Positions 1 to 11,390 of a stretch of DNA of 64,000 bases are shown here, piece after piece (within the stretch, counting starts at the first letter, position 1; each line of letters starts with the position of its first letter). The position numbers and the translations under genes were made by a program. The notes under the pieces were generated by a model that saw nothing but the letters and a program-made list of their open reading frames with translations, searched no databases and had not been told where the DNA came from. The DNA lies in NCBI GenBank assembly GCA_029378245.1, contig JARKIF010000009.1:1364001-1428000 (forward strand), in the 5' to 3' direction. The DNA comes from Roridomyces roridus. Its lineage: Eukaryota; Basidiomycota; Agaricomycetes; Agaricales; Mycenaceae.

Positions 1-404
1 TCGTTCAGCCTGGGCTCGTCGTTTTCGTGTTTGGATTTTATTTCTTGATTCTTTTCGCGGTCATCATCGACGCGGGCTGCCCCCAGTTCACGGCCACGGT
101 CGTTGTTCCACACCTCCGATCGGGTGTCGGAGGGAACGTGGATTTCTAGTCTGCGCACATCGGGTTTTATGCGTGCGGTAATTCTCTTGCCACTGGCAGC
201 GGCGGAGGGAGGGGCTTGGAGGGGACGCGTCAAAAGAGGAAACTGGTGGATCTGAATCGTCGGAGAGAGGGCATTGGAAAAGCGAATGGGAATGCTGGTG
301 ACAAGTTCGTCGTCCAAGTCCATCAAGGGCGTGGGAATAGTGACTCCCTCCGATCAGATACGAAAGCAAAGAGTAGTATTTTTAGTTTACAGGTACAAGT
401 ACAT
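1..404. other. left-edge flank without a supported gene
   Basis: Short reading frames occur on both strands here, but none resembles a known family or joins by plausible splicing to the neighbouring gene. The stretch lies downstream of the stop codon of the minus-strand membrane-protein gene, so it probably holds that gene's 3' untranslated region and terminator. Nothing else is visible. Confidence 0.4.
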
Positions 405-2369
405 TCATTTCGAGAGATGTCTGCCATCCCGTTCTTCAACGACGATGCCATCGGTGAGACCAGCACCATGCCAATCGCTTGCCCCGCCGTCGGGGAGTTC
501 CAGAGAGGTCCTGATGCTGCTGGGCACATCGGGGTAACTCAGTCTTCCCCGCATGTAAGCAGCTGGAGTGGGTGTTATGAGGGATTCCCCACTCCAGGAC
601 GAGACTGAATCTCGGAGCGCTCTCGACTCACTGAAAGGATCGTTGGCATCATGCTGTGTCCTCCCTTGAGATCCAGGATAAGTCCGCCGAGAATAGGCGT
701 TCCGATTCACTGGCGAATCGGCCCATGCCGAACGGTGCTGTAATAGGGCTTCCTTCTCGTGGCGACGAACTACCCGCCCAAAACTGTGGATGGCCAGTAG
801 CGAGATCATGGCCCCTGCAAAGAGTAAGTGCACTGAACCAAATAGTCAAGTGGCAAACCTCACAGTTTGCGCCTAGCCAACCAAACACGTCGAGACTATT
901 TTCAAAATTCACTCCAAAAACGAGGGAAAGGGCAAGGACGACCATGGTTCCGGTGATGGTCGTCGTGTAACATAACTATTCAATTAGCACAACCCAATAC
1001 AGAATAAAAAGAGAACAAGGACCAACCTCGTCCTTCATGACCTTATGGAACAATTCCATTGGTGGAATAAACCATGAGAGAGATGGGGTGGGGGTGTGGG
1101 ACCGAGCGCCGGGCTCGACTAAGGAGTGTAATGGTTGCTGGAGGGCAAGGTCTGGAGTCGTGTCAATCCGCAGGCTAGGCACTGTGGCCTTCTCTTCGGG
1201 AGGAGGGGACACATCGACAGTCGGAAGATCCACAGGCTCGCCGCGGAGGCCAAGCAAGTGCCTCCACCAGCTCTGCGGCGTCTGTTTATGGGATCCCGAG
1301 TCGGGGAAGTCGGATAACGATACACGAAGTGACAACCGTCCGCGAGCTGCTGGGGAGGAGCGCGATTTCCAGACGGCGTACAAGACTGGAAAATAAGAGT
1401 CAGACATCGGGTGGGGACGCCAGAAAAACGTTCGTACAGCAACAACAAAGAAACAGAGCATGACCCAATTGTATCAATACATAAAGTCTCGCGAATTCCG
1501 GGTTTATGGACAAGGTCAGACAGCCCCCTTGGGTATGTCAGTAATGATAGTTGCGGTGGTTTCTTGGCGTACCGGAAAGCCTGCGCACTCCACGGGTGTT
1601 GATCACTTGCAAGGCAAGTAACACTGAGGAAGCGCAGAAGAAAGCAGCCAAGAACAGTAGAACCACGCGGGAACTATCCAGGCAGCGGTAGGCTTTCAAG
1701 CCAAGCACTCCCGTCATCTACCCGAGTGTGAGCTTCCATCGAGATATGGTGATGAGACGCCGTACGAGCAAGGCCACGGAAACGCCGGCGGTGACAGAAG
1801 CCACGGAGACGGCCCTGTATGGAATAAATCATAGGCGATGTTATATAGTGAACGACATACGCGGTGCAGTCCAAATGGACAGTGAAGTAGGACGCAAGCA
1901 ATGGCACCATACCCATCTGAGAAGAATTAGGACAAGTCCACGATCCAGACTCGAGGAGAAATCAACGAACAGAAAGTAGTTGACTAGACAACAAGAGATA
2001 AAAGAGTGTCTTCCTCTTCACGATGGCACGACCGAGGTAGTCGAAGGAAACGATGATGTTTCGCAAGAAAATAATGGCAAGCATGGAGGTGGCCAGCAAG
2101 TTAACGTATGAACCCGCTAGATCGTTCATGAAAGGCAAAGTGGTGAGCGACCCATCGGGGAGGGCCGAATATACTGGCTGAAAGTCTGCAATGGGTGTGT
2201 CGAAGAACCGCGCATAGTCCCGAATGAGGAGGGTAGTTGCGAGCTCGACGACGACCTCGCTAGGCTCGCAGCAGGACGGGGCAGGAGTTATGCGAGGTGC
2301 AAGCAGCTGAAGACCAATAGCCGGAGTCGGAGATGGAAGTTGTTTCCACGAGCCGGAAGCAGCGGCCAT
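405..2369 (-). CDS. orphan seven-helix membrane protein, receptor-like topology
   Basis: I do not recognise a family. The gene is assembled from about eight exons with short introns, for example donor-acceptor joins near 1930, 1820, 1690, 1560 and 860. The joined protein has a polar N-terminus of about 85 residues and then seven hydrophobic segments: SYVNLLATSMLAIIFL, FYLLLSSQLLS.., AAVSVASVTAGVSVALLV, VVLLFLAAFFCASSVLLAL, RLYVLIQLGHALFLCCC, TTTITGTMVVLALSLVFGV and GAMISLLAIHSFG. A soluble loop of roughly 110 residues, rich in Pro and Ser, separates helices 5 and 6. A Ser/Arg-rich tail of about 130 residues ends the protein. This layout resembles a G-protein-coupled receptor, but topology alone does not prove that. 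The start is the Met of MAAASGSWKQ; an in-frame Met eight codons upstream (2393) is the alternative. Confidence 0.6.
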
Positions 2370-2728
2370 TATGATTGTGTACCCAAAAAGCAAAGATCTG
2401 CGAAAAGAAAATCAAAGAGCACCGGGATGGATGCTCATAGTGGGCGCTGGGCCAGTGGATGTCGAAGCAGGAGAAAGAGGATGAGATTCTGTCGTTGACA
2501 ACGCGCGCATCTATGGCTTCCATTCACACAGTCCAATCTTGTGCATCACTTGCTACAAATTTCAATTAACGGGCGACGGCGAAAGAGTACCGGGGCAGGA
2601 AGCATGATGGCCTTTAATTGTGCCCGGAGACGGGCGCGGGAAGGCGCGAGAACTTGACCTGCCAAAAGCGGGAGTGTTGACCTGTCAAAGCCTGTCAAAC
2701 CGATCACAATCACAATTTTTCTACCTCC
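2370..2728. promoter_or_regulatory. divergent promoter region, orphan membrane protein / FAP7
   Basis: About 360 bp separate two divergently transcribed genes. Reading frames inside it show no family likeness. It should contain both promoters and 5' untranslated regions. I see no motif I would defend. Confidence 0.4.
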
Positions 2729-3367
2729 ATGTCGTCCAAAGGCCCAGTCATCATCATAACCGGCACGCCAGGGACAGGAAAATCGACACATTCCCAGCTC
2801 CTCGTCGACGAGTCTCCCGTTCCCTTGAAGCACATCAATGTCGGAGAATGGGTCAAGGAAAAAGGCTGGTTTGAAGAGTTTGACGAGGAATGGCAGAGCT
2901 ACACCGTCGATGAAGACAAGGTAGGGGCAAGTCGGGCTTAGACACTACGGCCGACGCAATGGAATAGCTACTGGACGAACTGGAACCAGTGGTCGCCGCT
3001 GGAGGGGTCATTCTTGACTGGCACACTTGCGAAGCGTTCCCTGAACGCTGGGCGGATCTCGTCGTGGTGCTGCGCTGCGACCATTCTCAACTATGGCAGC
3101 GGCTAGAAAAGAGGTCCGTTCCTAGGCTTTGTCGCGTGCGCTGGACTCGACATCATTCACAGAAATTACCATCTCAAAAAAATACAAGAAAACAACGAAG
3201 CAGAAATAATGCAAGTTGTTCTGGAGGAAGCAAGGGCATCCTACCCTCCAGAAATTGTCGTTGAACTCAAAAGTGATTCCATGCAAGACATGGAAGCCAA
3301 CATTGCTCGGATCGTGGAATGGATCACAGTATGGACCAAGGAGAGAGCTGTAAACGTTGAAACGTGA
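2729..3367 (+). CDS. FAP7: adenylate kinase isoenzyme 6 / Fap7, ribosome assembly ATPase
   Basis: Three exons join to about 180 residues, the usual length for this family. The Walker A loop GTPGTGKST sits at residues 12-20, close to the N-terminus as in all AK6 proteins. It is followed by the family-typical INVGEWVKEKG and a VILDWHTCEAFPERW segment that matches the conserved nucleotide-binding core. Introns are about 46 bp (after DEDK) and 49 bp (inside LEKR). The protein is an atypical adenylate kinase and ATPase that in yeast helps the last cytoplasmic steps of 40S subunit maturation together with Rps14. Its stop lies 43 bp from the stop of the convergent GPI-protein gene. Confidence 0.93.
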
Positions 3368-3410
3368 TACGCCGACCAAAAGTACATGCACATGATAATT
3401 TAGGCAGAAA

Positions 3411-4660
3411 TTACACGAGTACAGATAGCAAAGTCCCAAAGAGCAAGTAGTATGACGGGTGAAACCTGAACTGGCGGGTTGCCGCATTCACGGGGATGAA
3501 ACCCGATGTATCCTGATTGCTCGTGCCAGTGGGTACGGCGGTCACAACCGTAGTAAAGGTTGTGGCTTCAACGAGTCTAAAGAGAGATTAACGTTCCGGT
3601 CAAGGGATGGAAAGATACTCACGTCGTTGGAGTCCCTTGAACAATGTCTGTGACCGTAGCCATGGATATTAATACAACTGGGTAGCCCGTTGAATTTTTT
3701 TGCATAGCCAACAAGCGGATGAAACTGACCTGTCGTCGGCGTCGCCGACACCTGTGAGATGACTGGATGAAATGAGCTTACAGACAGCGACTCGAGTTCC
3801 GAACGACAAGACAGACCTGTCACCGTGGGCAACTCCAGCACTCCATTGGATAAGACTATTGTGAGAGTCTCCAAATCGGCCGACGTTCCGGAGGTGAACT
3901 TCGTCACCATGCCTGAACTTGTTGGCAACGACGAGAACACGGAGGCAGGAGAAGCGCTGACGGAAGAACTCGGGGCGAAGGGAGGCTGCGGCAGAGGATT
4001 GGCTGGCTGAGGCTGAGATTGCAGGGGGTTAGGGCTGGAACAGTTTCCAGATGGGTTCGGGTTCGACAACGGGACCAGGATGGGGGTAATGGCAAAAACC
4101 GGAGTTTGGTTAAATGAAGAGGTCTCATAGAACGTCAGCTACAAGAGAAATTGTTGAGCGCAAAGAGACAGCAAAATGAAAGTAGTTGACGTTATAATTG
4201 CCAGCGGGTAAACAGGGGGGTACTGGCCAGTCAAGATGTTTGACGGTACTGCCCGGCTGGCTAGTGAGGAAGGAGGGGTCGGCAGTAACGGTCATATTAA
4301 GGTTGGTCTCATCGGAGACGAGATAGATTTGTAGGGAGTTGATCGTGCTGGGGGATTGCAGTTTCCCATCGCCAGAAACATCCACGGCTATGGAAACTAA
4401 CGGCAGAGTTAGTATTGATGAACGAAGTAGGTATGTTTAGAGCGCGAACTAGGTGACCCGGCATGAGCAGGGCTGCAAATATTTCAGCTGTCAGCAGCCA
4501 AGGTAGAAGAACAAGCTCACTTGTTGGCGAGTGGGCTGGAAATTATAGAGAGGCCATTCGTGAAGGTTTGGCCATTGATTTGCGTCTGACCAGAGACGAG
4601 TTGTAGAAATAAAAGAAGGAAGAAGAGAAGGAAAGACGGTATTGGCAGCCCCGCCGCCAT
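3411..4660 (-). CDS. secreted GPI-anchored protein with Kre9/Knh1-like N-terminal domain
   Basis: The start MAAGLPIPSFLLFFLLLFLQ is a signal peptide, cleaved near LVSGQ. After splicing, the next part reads NGLSIISSPLANNPAHAGSP, then SIAVDVSGDGKL, SLQIYLVS, GSTVKHLDWPVPPCLPAGNY and NLTFYE. This is the small beta-rich domain of the Kre9/Knh1-like N-terminal family common in Agaricomycete secretomes. A Ser/Thr/Pro-rich stalk of some 150 residues follows. The last exon encodes a short hydrophobic tail, SYYLLFGTLLSVLV, that fits a GPI-attachment signal. The protein is therefore expected in the cell wall or outer plasma membrane, with a probable structural or glucan-related role that is not proven for this subfamily. 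At least five introns of 45-60 bp are needed. Confidence 0.8.
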
Positions 4661-4761
4661 AGCGCAAGAGGTGGGCTTCTCCCCGAGTGCGTAGATGGAA
4701 AGCAAGAGAGAGAGCAGTGCCAACGGATCAACTGTCAAAACGCGCTTCAAGTTGTTTCATT

Positions 4762-5919
4762 ATGGCCAAAACGCCTTTGTACGAGGCCAGCACGCAGTTC
4801 AAGAACTGGAGATATTCTCCCGACAGCCTGGCCAGCGTCCGCGCCTCCCTCAACTCTGCCGCCGTCGCCGTGATCCGCAACACTTTCGAGTCAGACGAGG
4901 TACCATCACATTCATCCCAACGACGCGCTCTGTCTCAGTGTGGATTAGCCAGGGTCTTCTTCCGCCGTCTCGTTCTTGACTCCAGATGAAGAACTGCTGC
5001 TTGTCCGACTCTACATCTCCAAAATACCGCAGCTCTGTGGCTTCTTCCACTTTCCGGAAGAGGTCGAGGCCACCGCGGTCAGTTACCTCAAGCGTTTTTA
5101 CCTCAAGAACACGGTCATGGACTGGCACCCGAAAAACGTCATGTATGTGCCCGCTTCCGCGCTCGGGGAGGCTCACTGCAGCTCCTCAGGCTGACGGCGC
5201 TGTTCCTTGCGACCAAGACAACCAACAACCCAATATCCTTGGAGGCATACACGAACAATATCCCAAAAACAAGTCCATCCGACGTTCTCGATCTCGAATT
5301 TCTCGTCGCACAAAGTCTTGGCTTTGAATTTGCTGTTTGGCATGCCCACCGGGCGCTATGGGGCATCTGGCTCGACCTGCAGGTACCCGTCTGAGCGAAT
5401 GCTACAATCTCGCCTCACGCGTCGATCTAGAGTGTCCCCGACGCTCCGCGGAATCGAGCGACCACCCACGCTGACATCTACGACGCGGCCCTGCAACATG
5501 TCCGCGCCTCGCGTCTCTCCGACGCGGAACTTGTTTACACCCCTTCTCAGATAGCACTCGCATCCTTGTCCATGGCCTCTCCCGACCTGGCTTCCGAGTG
5601 GGCAGCATCCAAGTTCCCGCCAGATTCTCCCAGTGTTCCCGGACTACAGACTACGCTCGCGTCAATAAGGGCACTCATCGAATCCTCGGTCGTGCCCAAC
5701 GTTGAAGCTGTGCGTGCGGTGGACTTGAGGCTGAAGCTATGCAAAAATCCAGAGAAAGTGGTCGGAAGCAAGGCTTATCTGGCCAAGAAGGCGGAGGACG
5801 AGCGCAAGGCAGAGGAAAAGAGGATGAAAAAGGCTGCTGAAGCCACAACTGAAGGGGACCCTTTTGGAGACGAGTTGGCTGGAGGGCCTGGAGGAATAGA
5901 CGACGACGACGACGATTGA
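4762..5919 (+). CDS. CCL1: cyclin H, regulatory subunit of the TFIIH-associated CDK-activating kinase
   Basis: The protein starts MAKTPLYEASTQFKNWRYS, and cyclin H proteins share this YEASTQFKNWRYS opening. The first cyclin box carries TPDEELLLVRLYISKIPQLC and a splice-joined NVMLTALFLATKTTNN. The second box includes DVLDLEFLVAQSLGFEFAVWHAHRALWG, given here as a region and not as one motif. The tail is charged, with a run of Asp before the stop. With Cdk7/Kin28 and Mat1/Tfb3 it phosphorylates the RNA polymerase II C-terminal domain and, in animals, activates cell-cycle CDKs. The first intron ends at a TAG acceptor that restores the frame to DE-PGSSS. The start codon lies 101 bp from that of the divergent GPI-protein gene. 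Confidence 0.9.
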
Positions 5920-6136
5920 ATTGACTCTATTTATTATATGTAACCATCCGGTGCTAGTGCACGTCGTCCCCAATAGAGTAGGCACTCGAGAGAAGAAAAA
6001 TGGAGGGAAGCATCAATGTTGGCTACACATTGACCTCGACGAACCATAGCATTGAGCGGTTTGCGAGGCTTCGAAAGAGCCGTGGTCACGCAATCTCAAG
6101 GCCATGCAAAAAGAAAAGTTACAAGTTGTACAACAG

Positions 6137-6652
6137 TTAGAAACCTAGATGGGTATCAGCATGTCGACGCGCGAAGAGAAGAAAAAACGTGCAGCAATCA
6201 CAGTCGAATGGACACAACGGAGTGTCTGAAAAAAATGAGGCAGAGAAGATGATACGGAATGCAGCGCACCTCCGCCCTCATCGCCGATGCCCAGTTCATC
6301 CTCCTTGTAGATGGACCACCCTTCCTCTGTCTTGCGTCCTGAGGAATGGTTAGGAGATTGAACGGGATAAAAAAGGACACGTACGCGGGCCAGAACCTCT
6401 AGAGTCTTTAAACTTTTCGGTCTCCTCCTTCTGGTCTACAGGCGGTTTATCTACTTTGACTTTTTTCGGGGGAGGTGGACGAGTGGAGGGGTCGAGGATG
6501 GTCTCGGGTGCGGGCCGTTTTTTGGACGACGACGAGGAGGAGGATACTGGAGACGGGGCCTTTGCCTTTGTCTTGGACTTTTTCTTTGGGGGAGGGACAG
6601 CAGAGGTGGAAGGCACTGGGCGCTTGGCAAAGATATCGTCAATTTCAGACAT
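6137..6652 (-). CDS. DUF1764-family basic protein
   Basis: This is a small protein of about 135 residues in at least three exons. It begins MSEIDDIFAKRP and continues through a Lys/Pro/Ser-rich segment. The family block follows: FKDSRGSGPR, then KTEEGWSIYKEDELGIGDEGG split by introns, then GDTPLCPFDCDCC after a 44-bp intron. That order and the Cys-rich end are diagnostic of the eukaryotic DUF1764 family, whose function is unknown; the basic composition suggests a nuclear or nucleolar protein. The reading frame runs about 15 codons past the DCDCC motif where homologues usually stop, so the C-terminal tail may be slightly long or contain another intron. Confidence 0.82.
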
Positions 6653-6710
6653 GGTTGTGGGTAGAAAAAAGAGAGGTGGACAGGCGCTAGTTTGTAGTTG
6701 GTTGGTTTTG
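6653..6710. promoter_or_regulatory. 58-bp divergent promoter, DUF1764 gene / SWI1-like gene
   Basis: Only 58 bp separate the two divergent start codons. The stretch is G/T-rich on the plus strand, with GGTTGGTT and AAAAAAGAGAGG runs. No TATA box is obvious. Both genes must use this piece or sequence inside each other's coding region. Confidence 0.6.
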
Positions 6711-9267
6711 ATGGCGTCGTCGCTAGCCTTGATGGATAACTACATGAACTTGGCCGAACCCCAGCTCCAGAAACAGATGGCAGCCATCAACAACATGTCC
6801 GTCCGGAGAGCGTCCGCGTCTATGGCTGGTGGAAGCGGAACAAGTTCGGTTCTCGGCGGCAGTAATGGCACCACCCATGACCAGTCTCTCTCAATGAACC
6901 CCCAACATCCCAGTTCTCTCAAGCAGCGCCAGTACGGCTTTCTCAATGGCCTCGCTCGCATCATGGTCGGTCGCAATACCCCGCTTCCTCCAGCCCTCAC
7001 CGGCGTCGACACCCCCTCATACGATCCGGCAAACACCCAGTGGAAGATCCTCGAGCCAGCAGAAGTTGGCGCGTTCCGCTTGGCTGGACGCGATATTGAG
7101 CTGTTTAAGCTCTGGGGCATCGTGTTCCAAGCAGGCGGTGGCCCAGTTGTAAGCAATATCCTCGGTGTATTTAGAGCACACACGCTTACTCCGAACCCTT
7201 GTTCAGCTTTCGAGGGAAAACCTGTGGCACACCATTCTACCCCATTTCGATTTGCCCGAAGATTACAACCTCCCGAATGGTACCTCAGTGGCCCAGATGC
7301 TGGCCCAGTACTACATGGCGATCCTGGGACCGTTCGAAGAATTTTATCGCCAGGTGCGGTAGACTCGGAGCGCGCAAGCAAACATAATCTAACCTAATCT
7401 CCAGAATATCCAAAATCAGCAGCGGAAAGCTCAGGCAGCATCCAGGCAAGGCCCGGGTCAACCAATGCCGCCGAGTACCCCCACCCGGTCGGACGGAGCT
7501 TCGCCCCAGCGGCCAAATGAGGGCAACGGACCTTCTCCGGATGGCGAACCAGGAATCAAGCGCAAACTGGAGTCGGAGGAAGCAGACGTAAAGCGGGCCC
7601 GTTTAAAGACTGGTGCGACTTTCATTCCATCAAGGCCTATTCATTAACTTGCCTCCTTCCTCCAGAACCAGAAGCGGTAAACAACTTTTGAATTAGTCGC
7701 TGTGTCCTCCCGCTGACTGCTATTTACGTGATAGACTGCCGCCACTAACGGGACTGATCAAGCTTCCTCTTCAGCACCCCCATCCATGCCCCGACAGCGC
7801 CCGTCGAGGCGAAAGATCGAATATGTCCCTCTCGGTCGCGAAATCGATACAGTTGGCGGCAGGGATATGAAACTTGTCGAGGCAGAAACAATCGCCAAAC
7901 CTCTCTCGCGAGCATTGCGCGACATCAACGATTGGGGTGTCGTCGCTGTGGATGCATTGACCTTGTCCTTGCGGTCACAAATCGCAACCGAGCTCTCGTA
8001 CGCCTTGACGACCTTTACCCTGTTGTCAACCATGCGTGGCGATACCGTAACCTCGGGGTTCCCGATAGTCCAATGCCCCGACCTTTTCGAGGAACTGTTG
8101 GACCTGCTGGAGGAACGGGCGTTTGATGGAGCTGAGGACTCCTCAGACCCAAGTTCTGCGGACACCGCCACATATCGGGAGCTGGTGAACACTCTGCTGG
8201 AGGTCGAGAGCCAGCCGTTTGTCGTTCTCGAGCCACAGCAGGGCGCAAAGGACCCCGCGCTTGGCCCGCGTCCGCGGCCCGGCAACATCATCATGTCCAT
8301 AGTCAACATACTTCGGAATCTTTCCTTTGTGCCGGACAATAGTGGCTTCCTGTCTCAACAGGATCGGATGCTGGACCTAATGCTCCGCCTGTGCTGTGTA
8401 ACGACGAAACACGGCAAGCCGGCTGCTGTCTCGGCTTCCCTTTCGTTGGGTGATATTATCACCATTCGCAGAGAGACCCTGCATACGCTCATGCATCTGG
8501 CCGGCTTCCTCCACTTTCCGGACCCTCCTTCCAAGATTGCGCACAGAATAGCTACCCGAGCATTCCATCTCATCTCCTCCTTCTTGGTGGATCCGATAGA
8601 AGCAGTCTCGCCCTTTGCGTGCTTCCAGCTCGCCGGCGCAAACCCCAATAATCCAAAACCACCTTTCCTGGCAGATGTTGCGCTGGAGACGTTCACGCGT
8701 CTGGTGCAGTCTGACATGAACCGCAAAGCGTTCTCGAGGGTGATCCCAGAGGCTTCCATCCGGCTGTTGTTCACGTCCTGTGTACACCGGTTGCCCGTCA
8801 TCGAGCCCGATTTCCAGCTGGTGGTACGGGATCGGTGGTTGAGCTACATGGAGAAGGTCATCATGACCATCTACTCCCTCGTCTTCCTCGCAACGCCGGA
8901 GCTCAAGAAAAAGATCAAGATGGACCGGAGGCTGAGTTTCAAGGGAGTCGTGTTGCGCATGATTCAAAAGTTCCTCGTCCACACGAATCACGAACTCAAG
9001 GCCCAATTTTCCATCTCGGCACGCCGGGCGGTGGAAGCAATGAAGCTGCTGGATGACTGTGAAGACTCGTTTGAGACATCCGAGGCTGCACCCGCGACGC
9101 TGTCGTTTGGGATGGGTTTCGGCGAAGTTGGCGATAGCGGGATGGAAAAAGGAACAGGGTTGTTGGGAGGGGACCGGGAACTCACTTGGGATCTTTTGAT
9201 GCTCCGTGAAGTCTACGCGGACAATGTCTTGTTCGGGGAGCTGGAGAGTTTGTCGAGGGTTGAATGA
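6711..9267 (+). CDS. SWI1: Swi1-like ARID subunit of the SWI/SNF chromatin remodeller
   Basis: The N-terminal third holds an ARID/BRIGHT domain. The stretch DIELFKLWGIVFQAGGG is joined by a 50-60 bp intron to LSRENLWHTILPHFDLP, and it ends with LAQYYMAILGPFEEFYRQ, matching ARID helices 3-6. A Pro/Ser/Lys-rich linker follows. The C-terminal half, about 500 residues in one exon, is a helical armadillo-like region as seen in fungal Swi1/ARID1 proteins. An 11-nt micro-exon (AACCAGAAGCG near 7666) bridges linker and C-terminal region and gives KTEPEATAATNG. The subunit targets the remodeller to DNA. The start is MASSLALMDNYM; a second Met seven codons on is possible. A tandem gene starts 64 bp after the stop. 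Confidence 0.83.
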
Positions 9268-9331
9268 GACTTGTATATGTTACAATGTATCTAGTTTGTT
9301 TGCGAAACGATGACTTGTGTTCGTGCACTGC

Positions 9332-11244
9332 ATGGCCGACCCTCTCCCTCCACCCATCTACTCACAACAGCCGGGCGAGTCGGCTCCGGACGCGACTTCC
9401 CAGCCCCAGATCCTCATTATTCCAAGTGCCGATGCCATAAATTTCCAGAAGGGTTATCTCGGCGCAGACGATGAACGAGCCGCAGTCGAAGGTGAGATTC
9501 AGGTCAAAGGCGCTGAAGGACGGCACTGGTCGCGAGTGCAAGTCACTTTCCATGTCTTCTACACCCTTGAATTGAAACTGGCTCCAGCACAGTTTCTCTA
9601 CGTACCACGGAAACCGCGTACCAGCGAGACATTGAACTGGGATTCTCGGAAATCGAGTTGTTCTCTTCGTTGAACGCGACTCTGCCCACGTCCTTTCTCT
9701 TCGCTATCCCTCTGATGGAGGACACGCCTCAGTCGTTGATAATGCCCAATTCGTCGATATCCCACACGTTGACCGCGACGCTTCATCCGTCGCCGACTTC
9801 TTCTGCTTCCCCTCTTTCGAAAAGCCTCGTTGTTTACACTCGGAGATATACGGCCCATTCCCATTCTCAGGTCCTTTCACCAGAGACACACGCTCTTAAT
9901 GAGCCTACTCGCGTTGAGGTGCAGGTCCCCCGCACAACATTCAAAGCTGGGGAGGTCGTCCCGGTTTACGTGACCGTTCCACCGCCTTCGAGGGAGTTGG
10001 TAGTCGACCAGGGCCTCCGCCTCAGAAATGTACGGGTGGAACTCATGCGGATTGTCGAGGTAAACCACGACGAGGATAAACGGGAGGGTCCCAGCACTGG
10101 TCCATCCAGTCTGCCGACGCCGCCTCAGTCGTCTTCATCCAAGGCTCCCGCAGCACCATCATTCCCCGCCTCTACCTACAAGTCTATCATTGCTCGCTCC
10201 GGAGCATCCTGCCGCTTCCACTCCTCGCGTCCTGTGCAACTACGATTCATCCTGCACCAACCGTCTCCTTCCAGCTCTCCGTCGGATTTTCAGGTCGACC
10301 TTCCCTCGGGGGACTATGGACATCTCGATAGCGATACTGAATATGCGTCCATAACTCAATTGACGCTTCTTCATTCGGTCACATTCCAGATTAATGTGCA
10401 CATCTCTTTTGTGGACATGTCCAGCCGCACAGAGAGCGTCACCACGATATCCATTCCCGTCATCATTCTCGCACCGCCTGCGCCTCTTCCCGAGGTGGCG
10501 CCTTCCATGGACGCGGCGTACAGCAAGAAACACGACCGCCCGCCTGCGAGGACGGTTCGGCAAGAGGATCCCGATTTTTCGGCCCCTCATTATTCAGAAG
10601 GAGTTGCCGGTCCTAGTGCTCTTCCAGGTGGCGCTCCTCCGCCTTTCGAAGAGAGAGACGCGCCTCCGCCTTTCTTCCACTCTGCAGCAGAGGCCTCCAC
10701 GTCTTCAAGACTGCCCACGTTCCTCGAGTCGGAAGCAGAGATTATCATTCCATCGGATGATGCAGACGCGGTTCATCCAGAGGCACCAGCTGTCATTGTA
10801 GGCGAAGGGTCCGAGTTTGGTTTCTCTGCCTCAGCCCAATTCGATGGCCACTCAGAGGACATGCAGCGGTCGGCCACGCCGCCTCCAACCCTTGAAATGG
10901 CACAACGCGACGCCGATCTAACACCGTTGACTGATATCCGTGAACCAGAGAGGGCCATGGAAGTCCTGGGCTTGGTTCTCGATGGAGGCTCCAGCGACAA
11001 TGGAGAGCTTCCGCCACCACCACCGCCTATGGACGACCCCTCTGATCCTCCTCCATCAATCGACTCTGACTTCCGGTCTCCTGATGGACCACCGCACCCT
11101 CCATCTCCACCGCCGAGAATTGACCCCACCCCGCCGCCCCCTGGCCAGGATCCGCCTACGGATGGTCACGCTCCGCCGCCTTATCTGGGAGATCATTCGC
11201 ACCAGGAACATGTGGCCCGACCACCTCCTTATGTGGACTACTAG
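9332..11244 (+). CDS. arrestin-like trafficking adaptor with C-terminal PY motifs
   Basis: The first half is an arrestin-N-like beta-sandwich: GYLGADDERAAVEGEIQVKG, then, across an intron, SRVTVSLRTTETAYQRDIELG and FSEIELFSSLNATLPTSFLF. Later strands such as TTFKAGEVVPVYVTVP and VRNVRVELMRIVEV follow. The C-terminal 230 residues are Pro-rich and disordered. They end in two PPxY motifs, PPPYLGD and PPPYVDY, the latter at the extreme C-terminus. PPxY motifs bind WW domains of Rsp5/NEDD4 ubiquitin ligases, so the protein is probably an arrestin-related adaptor for endocytosis of plasma-membrane transporters. The intron at 9538-9587 must be of the GC-AG type to keep the frame. Confidence 0.8.
9538..9587 (+). 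other. GC-AG intron in the arrestin-like gene
   Basis: The donor GCAAGT follows CGAGT, and the acceptor CCAG precedes CACAGTTTC. Excising these 50 bases joins SRV to TVSLRTTETAYQRDIELG in the frame that continues through the arrestin fold. Every GT donor nearby is in the wrong phase and leads into a frame that stops. GCAAGT is the standard consensus of GC donors. Confidence 0.75.
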
Positions 11245-11390
11245 AGTCTGTCACGGCGTTCTAACCTCTTGAAATATGTGTAGATTACAATAGCAAAAGA
11301 AGTGTAGGAATATTGAATCCAAGAGCCATAGTCGTAGCGGATAAAGAGAGGAAAGAAACATGACATATATATAACGAGGTGTCCGGGAAC

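Noticed and set aside
6456..6710. upstream extension of the SWI1 frame to an ATG at 6456
   Set aside because: It overlaps the whole first exon of the divergent DUF1764 gene and is Gly/Asp-rich antisense sequence. The family-like start is at 6711.
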